A stretch of DNA of 46,907 nucleotides. It comes from a virus. The stretch covers positions 1-46,907 of the IMG/VR virus record IMGVR_UViG_3300046092_000171; one strand, 5' to 3'. The translations under genes were made by a program, and so were the position numbers. Of the stretch, positions 1 to 8,394 are shown piece after piece (position 1 is the stretch's first letter; each line of letters starts with the position of its first letter). Below the pieces are notes generated by a model, which did not search any database, was not told the origin of the DNA, and saw only the letters and a program-made list of their open reading frames with translations.

Positions 1-19
1 CGACTATACGTTTGTTGTT

Positions 20-157
20 TTATATTTTACCACTGTCTAAAAACACGACTCTGTCTACCTTCCCGCTTGTCTTTAGAATATATGACGGAGATGGGACTTC
101 GTCAGCGACACCAAGATAAGTAAAAAACATCAATGCGAATAGTATAATACATCTCAT
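20..157 (-). CDS. possible small secreted or membrane protein (45 aa)
   Basis: A short ATG-started frame encodes 45 residues. It begins with a positively charged start and a hydrophobic run (MRCIILFALMFFTYLGVADE), which looks like a signal peptide or single membrane anchor, followed by about 25 polar residues. It would be divergent from the nuclease gene to its right. I see no clear Shine-Dalgarno sequence, and the frame is short enough to be chance. It is the only credible content of the first 155 bases. No family recognised. Confidence 0.25.
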   Translation of the reverse strand: MRCIILFALMFFTYLGVADEVPSPSYILKTSGKVDRVVFLDSGKI

Positions 158-1097
158 GTGTATAAGTAGTGGACTTTCATCAAAAACCACTTACAGTGGG
201 TATATGGACGAATCCGTTCCCGTTATAAAAAAGAAGAGAGTAAGTTACTCACAATATGCAACTTGGTTCCGTTGCCCGCGGAAGTGGCAACATGATTATT
301 TGCAGAATCTTCGTAAATTTGAGGGGTCCATAAATACGTGTTTCGGAACCGCTATTCACGAAGCACTTCAATTGTATCTTGAACTTCTCTACACAAAGGG
401 TCACGTTGAGGCCGATTCAGTGAAGTTATTCGATATTTTTAAAACGGCGTTTGACAGAGAATTGTTAGATGGTTCCACCAAAACCCTAAAGTATACCGAA
501 GATGAGTATACCGAATTTTGTTTCGACGCTCAAGACGTCTTAGGTGAGTTCTCCAAACCATCGAATAGGTTGAGAAACTTTCCAAGTAAGAAATATGAAT
601 TCATAGGATCGGAAGTTCCCCTTGAGATAGACATCAAATACAATGTTCAATTTGTAGGATTTTTGGATATAGTTCTCAGGGACAAATCTACAGGAAAATA
701 CAAAATCATAGACTTCAAGACATCGTCAAGTGGCTGGAACAGCTATATGAAAGAGGATGAGAGCAAATACAGTCAATTGATCATCTACAAGGCATTTTAT
801 AGCAAGAAACTTCAGGTACCGCTGGAAGATATTGAAGTGGAATTTTTCATCTTAAAACGAAAGTTGTTCAGTGACGTCAAATTTCCACAGAGTCGAATTC
901 AATTGTTTTCCCCATGCAGCAACAGACCAGCCGTGGTGGATTCGCTGAAGGGATTTACTTCATTCGTTGAGGAGTGTTTCGTTGAAGATGGTTCTTTCAA
1001 GGTAGACGGTTCATTTCCTAAAGTTCCCGGCAAAGGAAAGAAGAACTGCAAGTACTGCCCACATAAGAAAGTCATATGTGATGCTAAGGAAGATTAA
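156..1097 (+). CDS. RecB/Cas4-like PD-(D/E)XK nuclease
   Basis: This is a 313-residue nuclease of the RecB/AddB/Cas4-like PD-(D/E)XK superfamily. Visible motifs in order are Cys40 in FRCPRKW, His68 in GTAIHEAL, Asp171 in GFLDIV, and Asp186-x-Lys188 in IIDFKTSS. A C-terminal cysteine set follows (Cys298, Cys301, Cys308). The one-plus-three cysteine layout is that of the iron-sulfur clamp of Cas4 and AddB nucleases; cluster binding is inferred. The role is probably DNA end processing in replication or recombination, or host DNA degradation. An in-frame ATG at 204 is an alternative start: a TATAAT box at 143-148 would place transcription very near the first ATG, and the conserved region starts after residue 17. 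It is one of only three plus-strand genes and converges, with a 4-base overlap, on the next gene. Confidence 0.8.
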   Translation: MCISSGLSSKTTYSGYMDESVPVIKKKRVSYSQYATWFRCPRKWQHDYLQNLRKFEGSINTCFGTAIHEALQLYLELLYTKGHVEADSVKLFDIFKTAFDRELLDGSTKTLKYTEDEYTEFCFDAQDVLGEFSKPSNRLRNFPSKKYEFIGSEVPLEIDIKYNVQFVGFLDIVLRDKSTGKYKIIDFKTSSSGWNSYMKEDESKYSQLIIYKAFYSKKLQVPLEDIEVEFFILKRKLFSDVKFPQSRIQLFSPCSNRPAVVDSLKGFTSFVEECFVEDGSFKVDGSFPKVPGKGKKNCKYCPHKKVICDAKED

Positions 1098-1378
1098 TAC
1101 TTAATCACTAACTTACCGTCTTCAAAAAAACTAATCGACTTCACATTCCGTTTTGATTTTATCATCTGAACGTGTTGTTGTATTTCGTTACGTATCAAAG
1201 AAGAATACAATCTCCTCGCGTCAACGGCGGCCTGATTTCTCTCTGCTGCTCTATCACACCCACACAACGAAACGTATCGACTCACGGTTCTGTCGAAGTT
1301 ATCGAACGGTGGAGTGTTCGACAATCCAACCGAACTAAGTAGATTAAATAAGTCGGTGAAGTGGTTGATATTTATCAT
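1094..1378 (-). CDS. hypothetical protein (94 aa)
   Basis: The family is not recognised. The protein is 94 residues, starts MININHFTDLFNLLSS and ends with a short strand-like tail (FFEDGKLVIKY). The start is chosen because its ATG overlaps the stop of the upstream membrane-protein gene in an ATGA junction. A longer reading frame exists but would overlap that gene heavily. The middle is rich in Arg and Ala (CDRAAERNQAAVDARRLY) and is probably helical. Its stop overlaps the stop of the nuclease on the opposite strand. Confidence 0.6.
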   Translation of the reverse strand: MININHFTDLFNLLSSVGLSNTPPFDNFDRTVSRYVSLCGCDRAAERNQAAVDARRLYSSLIRNEIQQHVQMIKSKRNVKSISFFEDGKLVIKY

Positions 1379-1713
1379 TTCATTGCCTTTACCAATAAAT
1401 AGTAAAGAAACAACGTTATCAACACATCTGCGGAATATGAGGGTAAACCGCATAAAATTATAGCAGGCGTCGCCAACCAACACATTAGACAAATTGGGCA
1501 CGTTATAAGTCTGATCCAGAAATTATTGTGGAATTTCCGGAGGTAGAGAATGTAGTCCAGCTCAAAGTCGGAGAGCTTCTTCTCATCATAGTCATCAATC
1601 TTTAGAAATTTAGAAAGCCCAAAAATTCTACCATATTCAACAACCGCCTCCGTTCTCAACCATATTAACAGCACCAATACGTGAATTGAAATAAACCCCC
1701 AATGTATAATCAC
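1375..1713 (-). CDS. small membrane protein with CPxCxxCW motif
   Basis: This 112-residue protein starts with GTG at 1713 in a GTGA junction with the stop of the EF-hand gene upstream. A longer frame from 1812 would run through that gene. Residues about 3-20 are a hydrophobic segment (IHWGFISIHVLVLLIWL), followed by an acidic and charged loop. Two closely spaced hydrophobic segments end the protein, the first containing TCPICLMCWLATP. A Cys-Pro-x-Cys motif at the edge of a membrane helix is common in small uncharacterised phage membrane proteins. Co-translation with the EF-hand membrane protein suggests that the two act together at the membrane. Function unknown. Confidence 0.65.
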   Translation of the reverse strand: MIIHWGFISIHVLVLLIWLRTEAVVEYGRIFGLSKFLKIDDYDEKKLSDFELDYILYLRKFHNNFWIRLITCPICLMCWLATPAIILCGLPSYSADVLITLFLYYLLVKAMK

Positions 1714-1874
1714 AAAATCCCCTTTATGAGATCGTATAGAAAGTTTGCAACAATTCCAGCTACTATTTCGAAAATTAACAGCACGGTGAGTGGGTATAAG
1801 ATCTCCGACCACTCCAACTTTCCATTTTCATTCGTGTCAAGGCACTTAATCAACAGTTTTTTAAATCCGTTCAT
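1710..1874 (-). CDS. 54-aa membrane protein with EF-hand calcium loop
   Basis: This small gene overlaps both neighbours. Its ATG overlaps the stop of the glycosyltransferase upstream (ATGA), and its stop overlaps the GTG of the next gene (GTGA). Residues 13-24 read DTNENGKLEWSE, a canonical 12-residue EF-hand loop with Asp1, Asn3, Asn5, Gly6, a hydrophobic residue at position 8 and Glu12. It is followed at once by one transmembrane helix (about residues 28-48). Calcium binding is inferred from the motif only. Both perfect overlap junctions support it being a real gene. It could be an accessory membrane or lysis-type protein. Confidence 0.7.
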   Translation of the reverse strand: MNGFKKLLIKCLDTNENGKLEWSEILYPLTVLLIFEIVAGIVANFLYDLIKGIL

Positions 1875-3043
1875 AATTTTATCAATCCGAGTTCTCGGGA
1901 AACAAGAGAATTGATTGTTACTCTGAATATAGAGTATTCAAATGTCCCCAACTCAGCCGCTTCGGACACGACCTCTGAAAGATTTGATATAAAATTAAAG
2001 TGACTGTTGCCAAACTCACGTGCATCAAATTCAACTGTTACATCATCAGCGCCGGCTTCCGATAACTTCTTTAACCTAGAACGTAAGTTGAATTTCGTAT
2101 TAGGTTGTTCCGATTCAATATACTTGTTGTAATTGGCGTCGGAATATAAAGTTCCACACCAAGGTTCGAGCGCAGACAACACCGAATCGTTTACGTTTCG
2201 TATCACGAATCCAACTTTGTATAGTTTTGGAACTATGGGTTTCATATAGGCATCGTGCTGTACGAAATGCCCCCACTTTCTCAGAAAATTCCTAGCACTA
2301 CGGTTATTCTGTTTCAACCACTCTTGACTTTCCTTACCGACCTCCGTGAGAGTTGGGTTAAATCTGCTTCCCCGGCATGTCATGTGATACACGCATCCTT
2401 CCCAGGTTTGAATGAACTTGTATCCATTTAATAGAAATCGATTGAATATGTCACTATCCTCCTTGGATTGTGGGGCGAAGAGTGAATCGTGCCCACCGAT
2501 GGATTGGAAGTCTTCCTTGTATATAGCCCAGGGAGCAAATATACCTTCAGTCGTCTTGTCTTTATAAGATGTAACGGCTAACTTAAACCATTTTAGAAAT
2601 TTCTCCTCGTCAAAATCTTCCGGTTCCTCTCCAAATCCCGCCGTTATCTTCTCCGAACCAGGTGGATGAAGCGGAGGTTCGATGCGGGTGAGACTTACAA
2701 CCACTCCACGTTTTATGTGCTTCTCTATCTGGGTGTCTATTCCAGGACACGCATACATATCCGCGTGCCAAATCATAACAACGTCATTGGTCGCAACGTC
2801 ATTGATCAATCTGTCATACAGTATCGTGTGACCCAATCGAGTCGGTCCATTATTTCGTATAAACTTAAAATATGGATCTATCTTTACCATTTCTTTACAC
2901 CATTCCTCTGTGCCATCGTGACTAAAGTCGTCGGCGACGCATATCTCATGTTCCTTATTGGCGAGATTCTTTCGTATAGAAGCGTAGGACCACTTCAGGT
3001 ATTTCAAATTGTCCCGCGATGGTTGGATGAAGCTTATATTCAT
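1871..3043 (-). CDS. glycosyltransferase family 2 (GT-A)
   Basis: A 390-residue protein whose first 230 residues form a GT2-type GT-A domain. A Rossmann-like start (MNISFIQPSRDN) is followed by the nucleotide-sugar loop ADDFSHDGT (37-45) and a DxD-equivalent metal site HADMY near residue 95. An acceptor-site region comes next (GIFAPWAIYKEDFQSIGGHD, then KEDSDIFNRFLLNGY). The C-terminal 130 residues are family-specific. It should transfer a sugar from a nucleotide-activated donor in the cytoplasm; donor and acceptor cannot be read from the sequence. The start codon follows the upstream stop in a TAATATG junction, so it is translationally coupled within the glycan island. Confidence 0.8.
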   Translation of the reverse strand: MNISFIQPSRDNLKYLKWSYASIRKNLANKEHEICVADDFSHDGTEEWCKEMVKIDPYFKFIRNNGPTRLGHTILYDRLINDVATNDVVMIWHADMYACPGIDTQIEKHIKRGVVVSLTRIEPPLHPPGSEKITAGFGEEPEDFDEEKFLKWFKLAVTSYKDKTTEGIFAPWAIYKEDFQSIGGHDSLFAPQSKEDSDIFNRFLLNGYKFIQTWEGCVYHMTCRGSRFNPTLTEVGKESQEWLKQNNRSARNFLRKWGHFVQHDAYMKPIVPKLYKVGFVIRNVNDSVLSALEPWCGTLYSDANYNKYIESEQPNTKFNLRSRLKKLSEAGADDVTVEFDAREFGNSHFNFISNLSEVVSEAAELGTFEYSIFRVTINSLVSRELGLIKL

Positions 3044-3044
3044 A

Positions 3045-3989
3045 TTAGAAATTAGTTAGTATAGCTGATTTAAGGCTTGAGTAATTGTGAATGCCGGTTT
3101 TCATAACGTCCGAATCTATTACGGGGATGACATTTGCTCCGGACAGCTTCCGGAAATAACTGTTCTCACCAAAGTAATTTTTTCTCAATTCCTTACCCTT
3201 GTGAATGTAACTTATCACAGTTCCCCCAAACATGGAAGATAATATAGAATTGCCTCCACAGACACTTATGAATTTATCACAGTTTGCCATTATTCTAAGT
3301 TGAGTTTCGTTATATGATAACTGAGATTTACTGACCAAATCATCCACCAAAATAACATCGTCAAAATGTCTTGTTAATTGGAAATCCGTCATAACACCGA
3401 CTCCATCGACATCGGCTTGTATATCCAAGTAACCGTCTCTGAGAGACATCTCCTCATTGGAATCCAAAGAAAATTCCTTCTCACGATTAGTGGCTCTTTT
3501 ATAAACAACGGTATATCCCTTCTCAGTGAGATACTTGAACATCTCATATAAACATTCTATATCAAAATATCCCATCGGAGGTTCGCCGTGTTCTATGTTG
3601 AACTTATTGGTTATAAAAACAGTAGGTTTCTTAAACTTAAACTCCTCGTTTTTGTAATGTTCTCGGAATGGGACTGGTGACCACTTGGAATAATCTATGA
3701 CGCCATTCACCGATGACTGTTCATCGGAGGTCATATCACTATAATCTTTTCCTGTTATAGCCATAGCATTGTGGTGTATCCACTGATTTGGCACATTCTG
3801 TAATGCGGCTACGTTATCAATGCTTCTTGTCTGATAATCTTCCCGGACGTCATTGCAGAAGTAATAGAAGGGACGCATTCCACGGGACGTCGTTACAGAT
3901 TCAAGTTCACCGTTTTGGTGTAACCAGTAAGCGTAAGGAACTGCTAGGGCTAGTTCTATTCCGAACTCAGGATTTACATTCAGTTTCAC
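3045..3989 (-). CDS. putative GT-B-like glycosyltransferase
   Basis: A 314-residue protein, apparently starting with GTG inside the end of the radical SAM gene (23-base overlap); no other start is near. The first half carries the Tyr/Trp-rich stretch AVPYAYWLHQNGELES and a strand-helix pattern. The second half has a nucleotide-sugar-site-like turn (KFISVCGGNSILSSMFGG) resembling the C-terminal lobe of GT-B enzymes. Family assignment is tentative. The position inside a dense sugar cluster supports a glycosyltransferase role. Confidence 0.55.
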   Translation of the reverse strand: MKLNVNPEFGIELALAVPYAYWLHQNGELESVTTSRGMRPFYYFCNDVREDYQTRSIDNVAALQNVPNQWIHHNAMAITGKDYSDMTSDEQSSVNGVIDYSKWSPVPFREHYKNEEFKFKKPTVFITNKFNIEHGEPPMGYFDIECLYEMFKYLTEKGYTVVYKRATNREKEFSLDSNEEMSLRDGYLDIQADVDGVGVMTDFQLTRHFDDVILVDDLVSKSQLSYNETQLRIMANCDKFISVCGGNSILSSMFGGTVISYIHKGKELRKNYFGENSYFRKLSGANVIPVIDSDVMKTGIHNYSSLKSAILTNF

Positions 3990-5046
3990 ACTTTTCTAAG
4001 TATATCGACGTGGCTAGATTTTTCTTATGACTTGGAACAACGTGGGGAGACAATGGCTTTGAATCTCCCTCTATACCCAATGCCTTCCTATAACTTATGG
4101 ATATCGGTCTGCCATGGTCTTTCTCTAACATCTTGGTTTTTGCAGACAGTTGACAGTGTTTGCACAATTCCCACATATTTGACTTCGAGTTTACAATAGC
4201 ATTTCCTTTAGAATCAACATCTCCCCAATCCTCAAACTTCGTCGGTATGTCTTTTCGATTATATTGAGTGAGATTGAACATCCTAGCTATAGCGGCACCT
4301 TGCGAACACGGCCAGTATCCATCGAATGAATAATTTGTCCCACATTTATTTGGTATGTTACACAGCGGAATCATTTCTTGACCGGAGTCATATGGAGATA
4401 CAAGGGAACATCTGTGAACGTCTGATTTATCAGCTAACATCGTGAAGTTAGAAACTAGCATCCCCCTGAACATCTTTACAGTAGACAATACATCATGGAC
4501 TGTTGTCTTTTTATTGGGGTCTTCCTGAACGACCAACTCCGATAATTTATCAGATAAAACGTCAGTTGTCATCCCCGTGGATTTCAACAAATCAGCCAAA
4601 GATTTCATTAAAACGGGCAAGAACTGTGGTGTATATCCCCACTGTATGGCGTCGATTCTATCAAATGGAAAGTTTTGAACAATTTGTTTTGGGGTATCCA
4701 ATGTTCCCGCTTTTATCATTTTCGGGTGGAGATTTGAAATAATGACAATGTCGGGAACATACAACCCCAACAATTCATCACGAAGCTTGTCCACTATCTT
4801 GTCTATCTCGGGGTGTGTCAACGGTTCTCCTCCGATGACGTGGATTCTTTTTATACCTCCGTGCAATTTAACGTCAGAAATTAACTTATCTACCGCGTTC
4901 ATTGATACGTTTGTATTGTCGTAATAGTTGAGGCCGGCTGACTTGGTGTGGTCATGTGGATTTTCAAGCGAATTGAAATTACTATGCCGATTACAATTCA
5001 AACAACTGAAATTGCAGTTTAATGTGACGTCGAATTCTATGTTCAT
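3967..5046 (-). CDS. radical SAM enzyme
   Basis: A 359-residue radical SAM protein. The N-terminal CNFSCLNC (Cys11, Cys15, Cys18) is the CxxxCxxC ligand set for the [4Fe-4S] cluster that cleaves S-adenosylmethionine. IGGEP (71-75) is the SAM-binding GGE motif. The C-terminal third has further cysteines (HRCSL, PLCNIPNKC, WPCSQG, LCKHC) that could hold an auxiliary cluster of the SPASM or twitch type; this is inferred. Flanked by sugar enzymes, it may carry out a radical modification such as dehydration, epimerisation or C-methylation on a sugar or peptide. The substrate is unknown. It starts in a TAATATG junction after the deacetylase. Confidence 0.85.
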   Translation of the reverse strand: MNIEFDVTLNCNFSCLNCNRHSNFNSLENPHDHTKSAGLNYYDNTNVSMNAVDKLISDVKLHGGIKRIHVIGGEPLTHPEIDKIVDKLRDELLGLYVPDIVIISNLHPKMIKAGTLDTPKQIVQNFPFDRIDAIQWGYTPQFLPVLMKSLADLLKSTGMTTDVLSDKLSELVVQEDPNKKTTVHDVLSTVKMFRGMLVSNFTMLADKSDVHRCSLVSPYDSGQEMIPLCNIPNKCGTNYSFDGYWPCSQGAAIARMFNLTQYNRKDIPTKFEDWGDVDSKGNAIVNSKSNMWELCKHCQLSAKTKMLEKDHGRPISISYRKALGIEGDSKPLSPHVVPSHKKNLATSIYLEKCETECKS

Positions 5047-5047
5047 A

Positions 5048-5704
5048 TTATGATTTCACCATTTTAATGATGTGAAATGCTTCTGCATACTTACATCTTG
5101 CTTGTATACCTCTAAATTTAGCCAACGTTTCCAAATTCTCTTTAACGTCCAAACCATGTTTTTCGTATTTATCTATCTGACTCTTGTGTTTCATGGAAGC
5201 CGAAATCTTTGTTGAAAATTGGTCGGTTATATTCACGTAATATGTCGTTTCCATTTGATTTTCCGACATCCTTGATATGGGAATCTGTTCATAACACACC
5301 ACGTCAGGAACATACCTAGCAGCGGCCATCGTCGTTCTAAACGTAGAAATATGATCTTGATTTGCATCACCGGCCCAGTGAGTATAAATCATATCTATGT
5401 CATATTTTTTTATGAGCTTCTCAAGCATACTCACCGAGTCAAATGAGAATGGAACGTGAAGATCTTTAAACGGGAGAAAATCCACAAAATCACAACCAAT
5501 CACCGACGCGGCAGCTAGTGTCTCTTCTCGGTTCTGTTCTAACGTCCGCAGAAGTTCACCGGTCGTTCCGTCAGTCGATTCGGTATCCGTCATACACACA
5601 TATGAAACGAAGTCACCGTCGGCTTTGTGTCGAACGAGTGTCCCCGAACAGCCGAATTCCACATCATCAGGATGTGCTCCTATTGCCATTATTTTTCTAG
5701 CCAT
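5048..5704 (-). CDS. PIG-L/LmbE-family N-deacetylase
   Basis: A 218-residue protein of the PIG-L/LmbE family of zinc-dependent de-N-acetylases. It opens with the zinc and catalytic motif AHPDDVEFG (residues 10-18). The second zinc region is THWAGDANQDH. Family members remove the acetyl group from N-acetylglucosamine-type sugars or related conjugates, giving a free amine. Here it probably tailors a sugar made by the neighbouring aminotransferase and SDR enzymes. Length is typical of the family. It lies one base from its upstream neighbour (TAACATG). Confidence 0.88.
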   Translation of the reverse strand: MARKIMAIGAHPDDVEFGCSGTLVRHKADGDFVSYVCMTDTESTDGTTGELLRTLEQNREETLAAASVIGCDFVDFLPFKDLHVPFSFDSVSMLEKLIKKYDIDMIYTHWAGDANQDHISTFRTTMAAARYVPDVVCYEQIPISRMSENQMETTYYVNITDQFSTKISASMKHKSQIDKYEKHGLDVKENLETLAKFRGIQARCKYAEAFHIIKMVKS

Positions 5705-5705
5705 G

Positions 5706-6401
5706 TTAATTTTCTAAAATGTCACGGCAATATGGACCGTGATTGAACAACAAATCAATCACAGATAAATTTGGTACAAAATCACCGTATAACTGCTTAT
5801 ACATAGGATGTGAATAGTTCTGCCATATTAATTCTATTCCATTATCCTTAAATTCCTGTTCGTTGATGTATTTTACTGACCCTGGGCCTGTTCCTGATAT
5901 ATAATGGGTCGCATTCAATTTCTTTAATAGGAACATGATTCTGTCAGCACCGGATACGTCCGTCCCACATACCTCCGAACATAGAATCACCTCCGCGTCA
6001 ATGTGCAATGAAGCCAGTAGAAACTTTATCAATTCCACATTTAAATCGGACAAAGTGACGTGAGGTTTCTTTAAAATAGTCTCCAACTCTGGATAATATT
6101 TGCTGAAATACGGCGATTTGGAGTAAAAGGATTTGATTAGATTTAAGTGATCTAGGTTCCATCCGTTGTGATTGATTTCAATCTCATTGAAGTTTTTCAT
6201 ATCACTCTTTCCAATAAGAGGGACCGTTAACCACCGGCCCTCTCCATTGGGAGATTTTATCAAATTTCTATGCCCGAAGTGTTGTTTTCCGCGTGGGAAT
6301 TGAACGTTATCGAAGACAACGAACGTGTCGCTCTTGACCACCTTATCGAAGAAGCCCATCCACGGTAGATAGTTAGGTTGATGAATACTTACAGTCTTCA
6401 T
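5706..6401 (-). CDS. WbqC-family protein
   Basis: A 231-residue WbqC-like protein. The diagnostic N-terminus HQPNYLPWMGFFDK is followed by FDNVQFPRGKQHFGHRN and a trailing TVPL strand, all hallmarks of the family. WbqC proteins occur in O-antigen and capsule clusters and are thought to act on activated amino-sugars, but the biochemical role is poorly defined. The ATG overlaps the stop of the DegT aminotransferase (ATGA), so the two are coupled, which fits a shared nucleotide-amino-sugar pathway. Confidence 0.87.
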   Translation of the reverse strand: MKTVSIHQPNYLPWMGFFDKVVKSDTFVVFDNVQFPRGKQHFGHRNLIKSPNGEGRWLTVPLIGKSDMKNFNEIEINHNGWNLDHLNLIKSFYSKSPYFSKYYPELETILKKPHVTLSDLNVELIKFLLASLHIDAEVILCSEVCGTDVSGADRIMFLLKKLNATHYISGTGPGSVKYINEQEFKDNGIELIWQNYSHPMYKQLYGDFVPNLSVIDLLFNHGPYCRDILEN

Positions 6402-7561
6402 ACAATTTTATTAATTACGTCGGAAACAAATTTCACTTGTTCCAAATCCATTTCTACGTATAGAGGAAGTGCGAGGTGGCGCTTAAGGAGACTATCGGTT
6501 ACATCATATTTCTGGCCGTTTACGTACTTTAAAAACGCGGGTTGTTCGTGACATGGCGGCCAGTAAGCGTTCGCCGTGGATATTCCATGATCCCTCAACA
6601 ACGTCGTGCAGAGTTCAGTTCTCGCGTCCAATGTAGTTCCGCGTGGTAAGGAAATGATGTATTGCCACCATGTCATCACCGTGTTGGGTGGTATGGAAGG
6701 TTTGGTAACTCTTGGGTTTGTAATATGTAAATTGTAGGCGGTGGCTAGGACATTCCGTTGCAACACAAATCTATCTATCCACGGAACTTGACTTACACCT
6801 ACGACCGCCGATAGTTCCGGCATCCTATAATTTGAAGATGCGTATGTGCAATTAACACCGAAGTCAATTCCCTCATAGGGTGCTGGATTTCTGATACATC
6901 CGTGGTTCCGTATAACCTTACATTTCTCAGCAAACTCAGCGTCATTTGTAGTTATGATTCCGCCCTCTCCACTTGTTATTATCTTCGTGGCAAACAAGGA
7001 AAAACAACCAGCAAATCCCAGATTACCGGCTTTTATACCATCGATAGATGCACCGACGGCGTGAGAAGCGTCCTCTATCAACAAAATGCCCCTGTCATCA
7101 CAGACCTTCTTGATTCTATAGTAGTCGGGGGTTATGAATCCCGCCAAATGAATCCACATGACAGCAAACACATCATCTGTGAGATTTTCCAAAATTGAGT
7201 CAGCGCTCAAACTCTGAGTCTCCTCGTCTATATCAAGAATGACTGGTATGTTATTAGATCTGACGATTGCACTCACCGAGGCGACGAATGTTTGAGTTGG
7301 GACAATCACTTTCTTATTCTCTACGCCGGTTGCTCTCAACGCAACTTCCAACGCGGTGGCACCGGAGTTAGTGGCAATAGCATACTTAGTCCCACAGTAT
7401 TCCGCAAACGATTTCTCCAATTGACCTACGTATTTTCCCTGTATAAACATACCACTGCGGACGACATCTTCGAGATTTTTCATAATCTCAGAAACATCTG
7501 ATTCTGGAATGTAGGGCTTGGATCTTAACAACTTATTCATATTTAATCCCAGTGTAATCAC
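6398..7561 (-). CDS. DegT/DnrJ/EryC1/StrS sugar aminotransferase
   Basis: A PLP-dependent sugar aminotransferase of 387 residues. The N-terminal signature SKPYIPESDV is followed by ATNSGATALEVAL and the PLP-contacting EDASHAVGAS. The Schiff-base lysine is in SLFATKIITSGEGG (Lys193). It should convert a keto-sugar nucleotide, such as the product of a 4,6-dehydratase, to an amino-sugar nucleotide. The first start (GTG at 7561) has AGGAG four bases upstream. The alternative ATG at 7540 overlaps the upstream stop more modestly and has a weaker GGGA. The nearby PseB/CapD-like SDR is a plausible supplier of substrate. Confidence 0.9.
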   Translation of the reverse strand: MITLGLNMNKLLRSKPYIPESDVSEIMKNLEDVVRSGMFIQGKYVGQLEKSFAEYCGTKYAIATNSGATALEVALRATGVENKKVIVPTQTFVASVSAIVRSNNIPVILDIDEETQSLSADSILENLTDDVFAVMWIHLAGFITPDYYRIKKVCDDRGILLIEDASHAVGASIDGIKAGNLGFAGCFSLFATKIITSGEGGIITTNDAEFAEKCKVIRNHGCIRNPAPYEGIDFGVNCTYASSNYRMPELSAVVGVSQVPWIDRFVLQRNVLATAYNLHITNPRVTKPSIPPNTVMTWWQYIISLPRGTTLDARTELCTTLLRDHGISTANAYWPPCHEQPAFLKYVNGQKYDVTDSLLKRHLALPLYVEMDLEQVKFVSDVINKIV

Positions 7562-8393
7562 AAAACTCCTCTAGTCTATATTTTATTGGCATGAACCTTT
7601 TTCCGAGTTTAGTGGGAGAGATAATGAAGTTCTCATTGAGAAACGGCGTGTCCTTTGACTCATATACAATCTCTACCTTCTTGTTTAGGAACTGTGAGAT
7701 TTCGTTGACCAATCCTATATGGCTATATACATCATGTCCAGTAATATTAAAATCTCTATTTGTGGATCTCGCATCGACACGAGTCGCAAAACTATGGATT
7801 GTATCCACCACATCATCCACCCAGACTAAACTAAATAAAGCTTTTCCATCACCAGGCACAAATGCTTTGCCCTCTGACAAAATGCTGTTGATGTAGTACC
7901 GTAATCGGGGTCTTGGACAGTCATTACCAACTATATAAGATGGTCGGAATACTATGTGGTTTACGTTTCTCTCCAGAATGACATCCTCACATAGAGACTT
8001 TTCTCTACCATACTCTCCAAAAGCACTTCTGCCGCCAAGCGACATACCTTCGTTATACAATTGTGAGTGAGAATCAGCATAAGCAGCAGCGCTACTGATG
8101 AATGTGTATTTCTGTCGCGGCGAAAACTTCGTAAAGAGACTTGTCGCTTGGTCTGGCTTAAAAAGACAGAAATCTATTATGTCGTCGAACCACGGAGATT
8201 CTCCCGGCGGTCGATTCCAGTCATTGAACTTTGGGTCGGAAAATCCAAGATTTCGGTCATGTTTTATTATCTCACAACCAGATGGGCCGGTGCCGGATCG
8301 ATTCAAAACGGTTACACAGTGTCCCTCCGAAACCAATCTTGTTGCTAATTTCTTCCCAACGAATCGATTTCCGCCTAATATAAGAAAATTCAT
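7533..8393 (-). CDS. NAD-dependent epimerase/dehydratase (extended SDR)
   Basis: A 286-residue protein from the ATG at 8393, beginning MNFLILGGNRFVGKKLA, a Rossmann start with glycine motif GGxxFxG. Later SSAAAYADS and the Tyr/Lys region EYGREK fit the SDR active site, and FRPSYIVG is typical of sugar-nucleotide epimerases. It probably epimerises, dehydrates or reduces a nucleotide sugar. A longer frame from 8456 has AGGA upstream, but it would run over the short methyltransferase-like remnant. The shorter start gives TAATATG after that remnant and puts the Rossmann fold at residue 1. Confidence 0.85.
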   Translation of the reverse strand: MNFLILGGNRFVGKKLATRLVSEGHCVTVLNRSGTGPSGCEIIKHDRNLGFSDPKFNDWNRPPGESPWFDDIIDFCLFKPDQATSLFTKFSPRQKYTFISSAAAYADSHSQLYNEGMSLGGRSAFGEYGREKSLCEDVILERNVNHIVFRPSYIVGNDCPRPRLRYYINSILSEGKAFVPGDGKALFSLVWVDDVVDTIHSFATRVDARSTNRDFNITGHDVYSHIGLVNEISQFLNKKVEIVYESKDTPFLNENFIISPTKLGKRFMPIKYRLEEFCDYTGIKYE

Positions 8394-8394
8394 A

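Noticed and set aside
1375-1812. The longer version of the CPxCxxCW membrane protein
   Set aside because: The first 33 codons run through the EF-hand gene in another frame and look like non-coding translation; GTG at 1713 in a GTGA junction is the better start.
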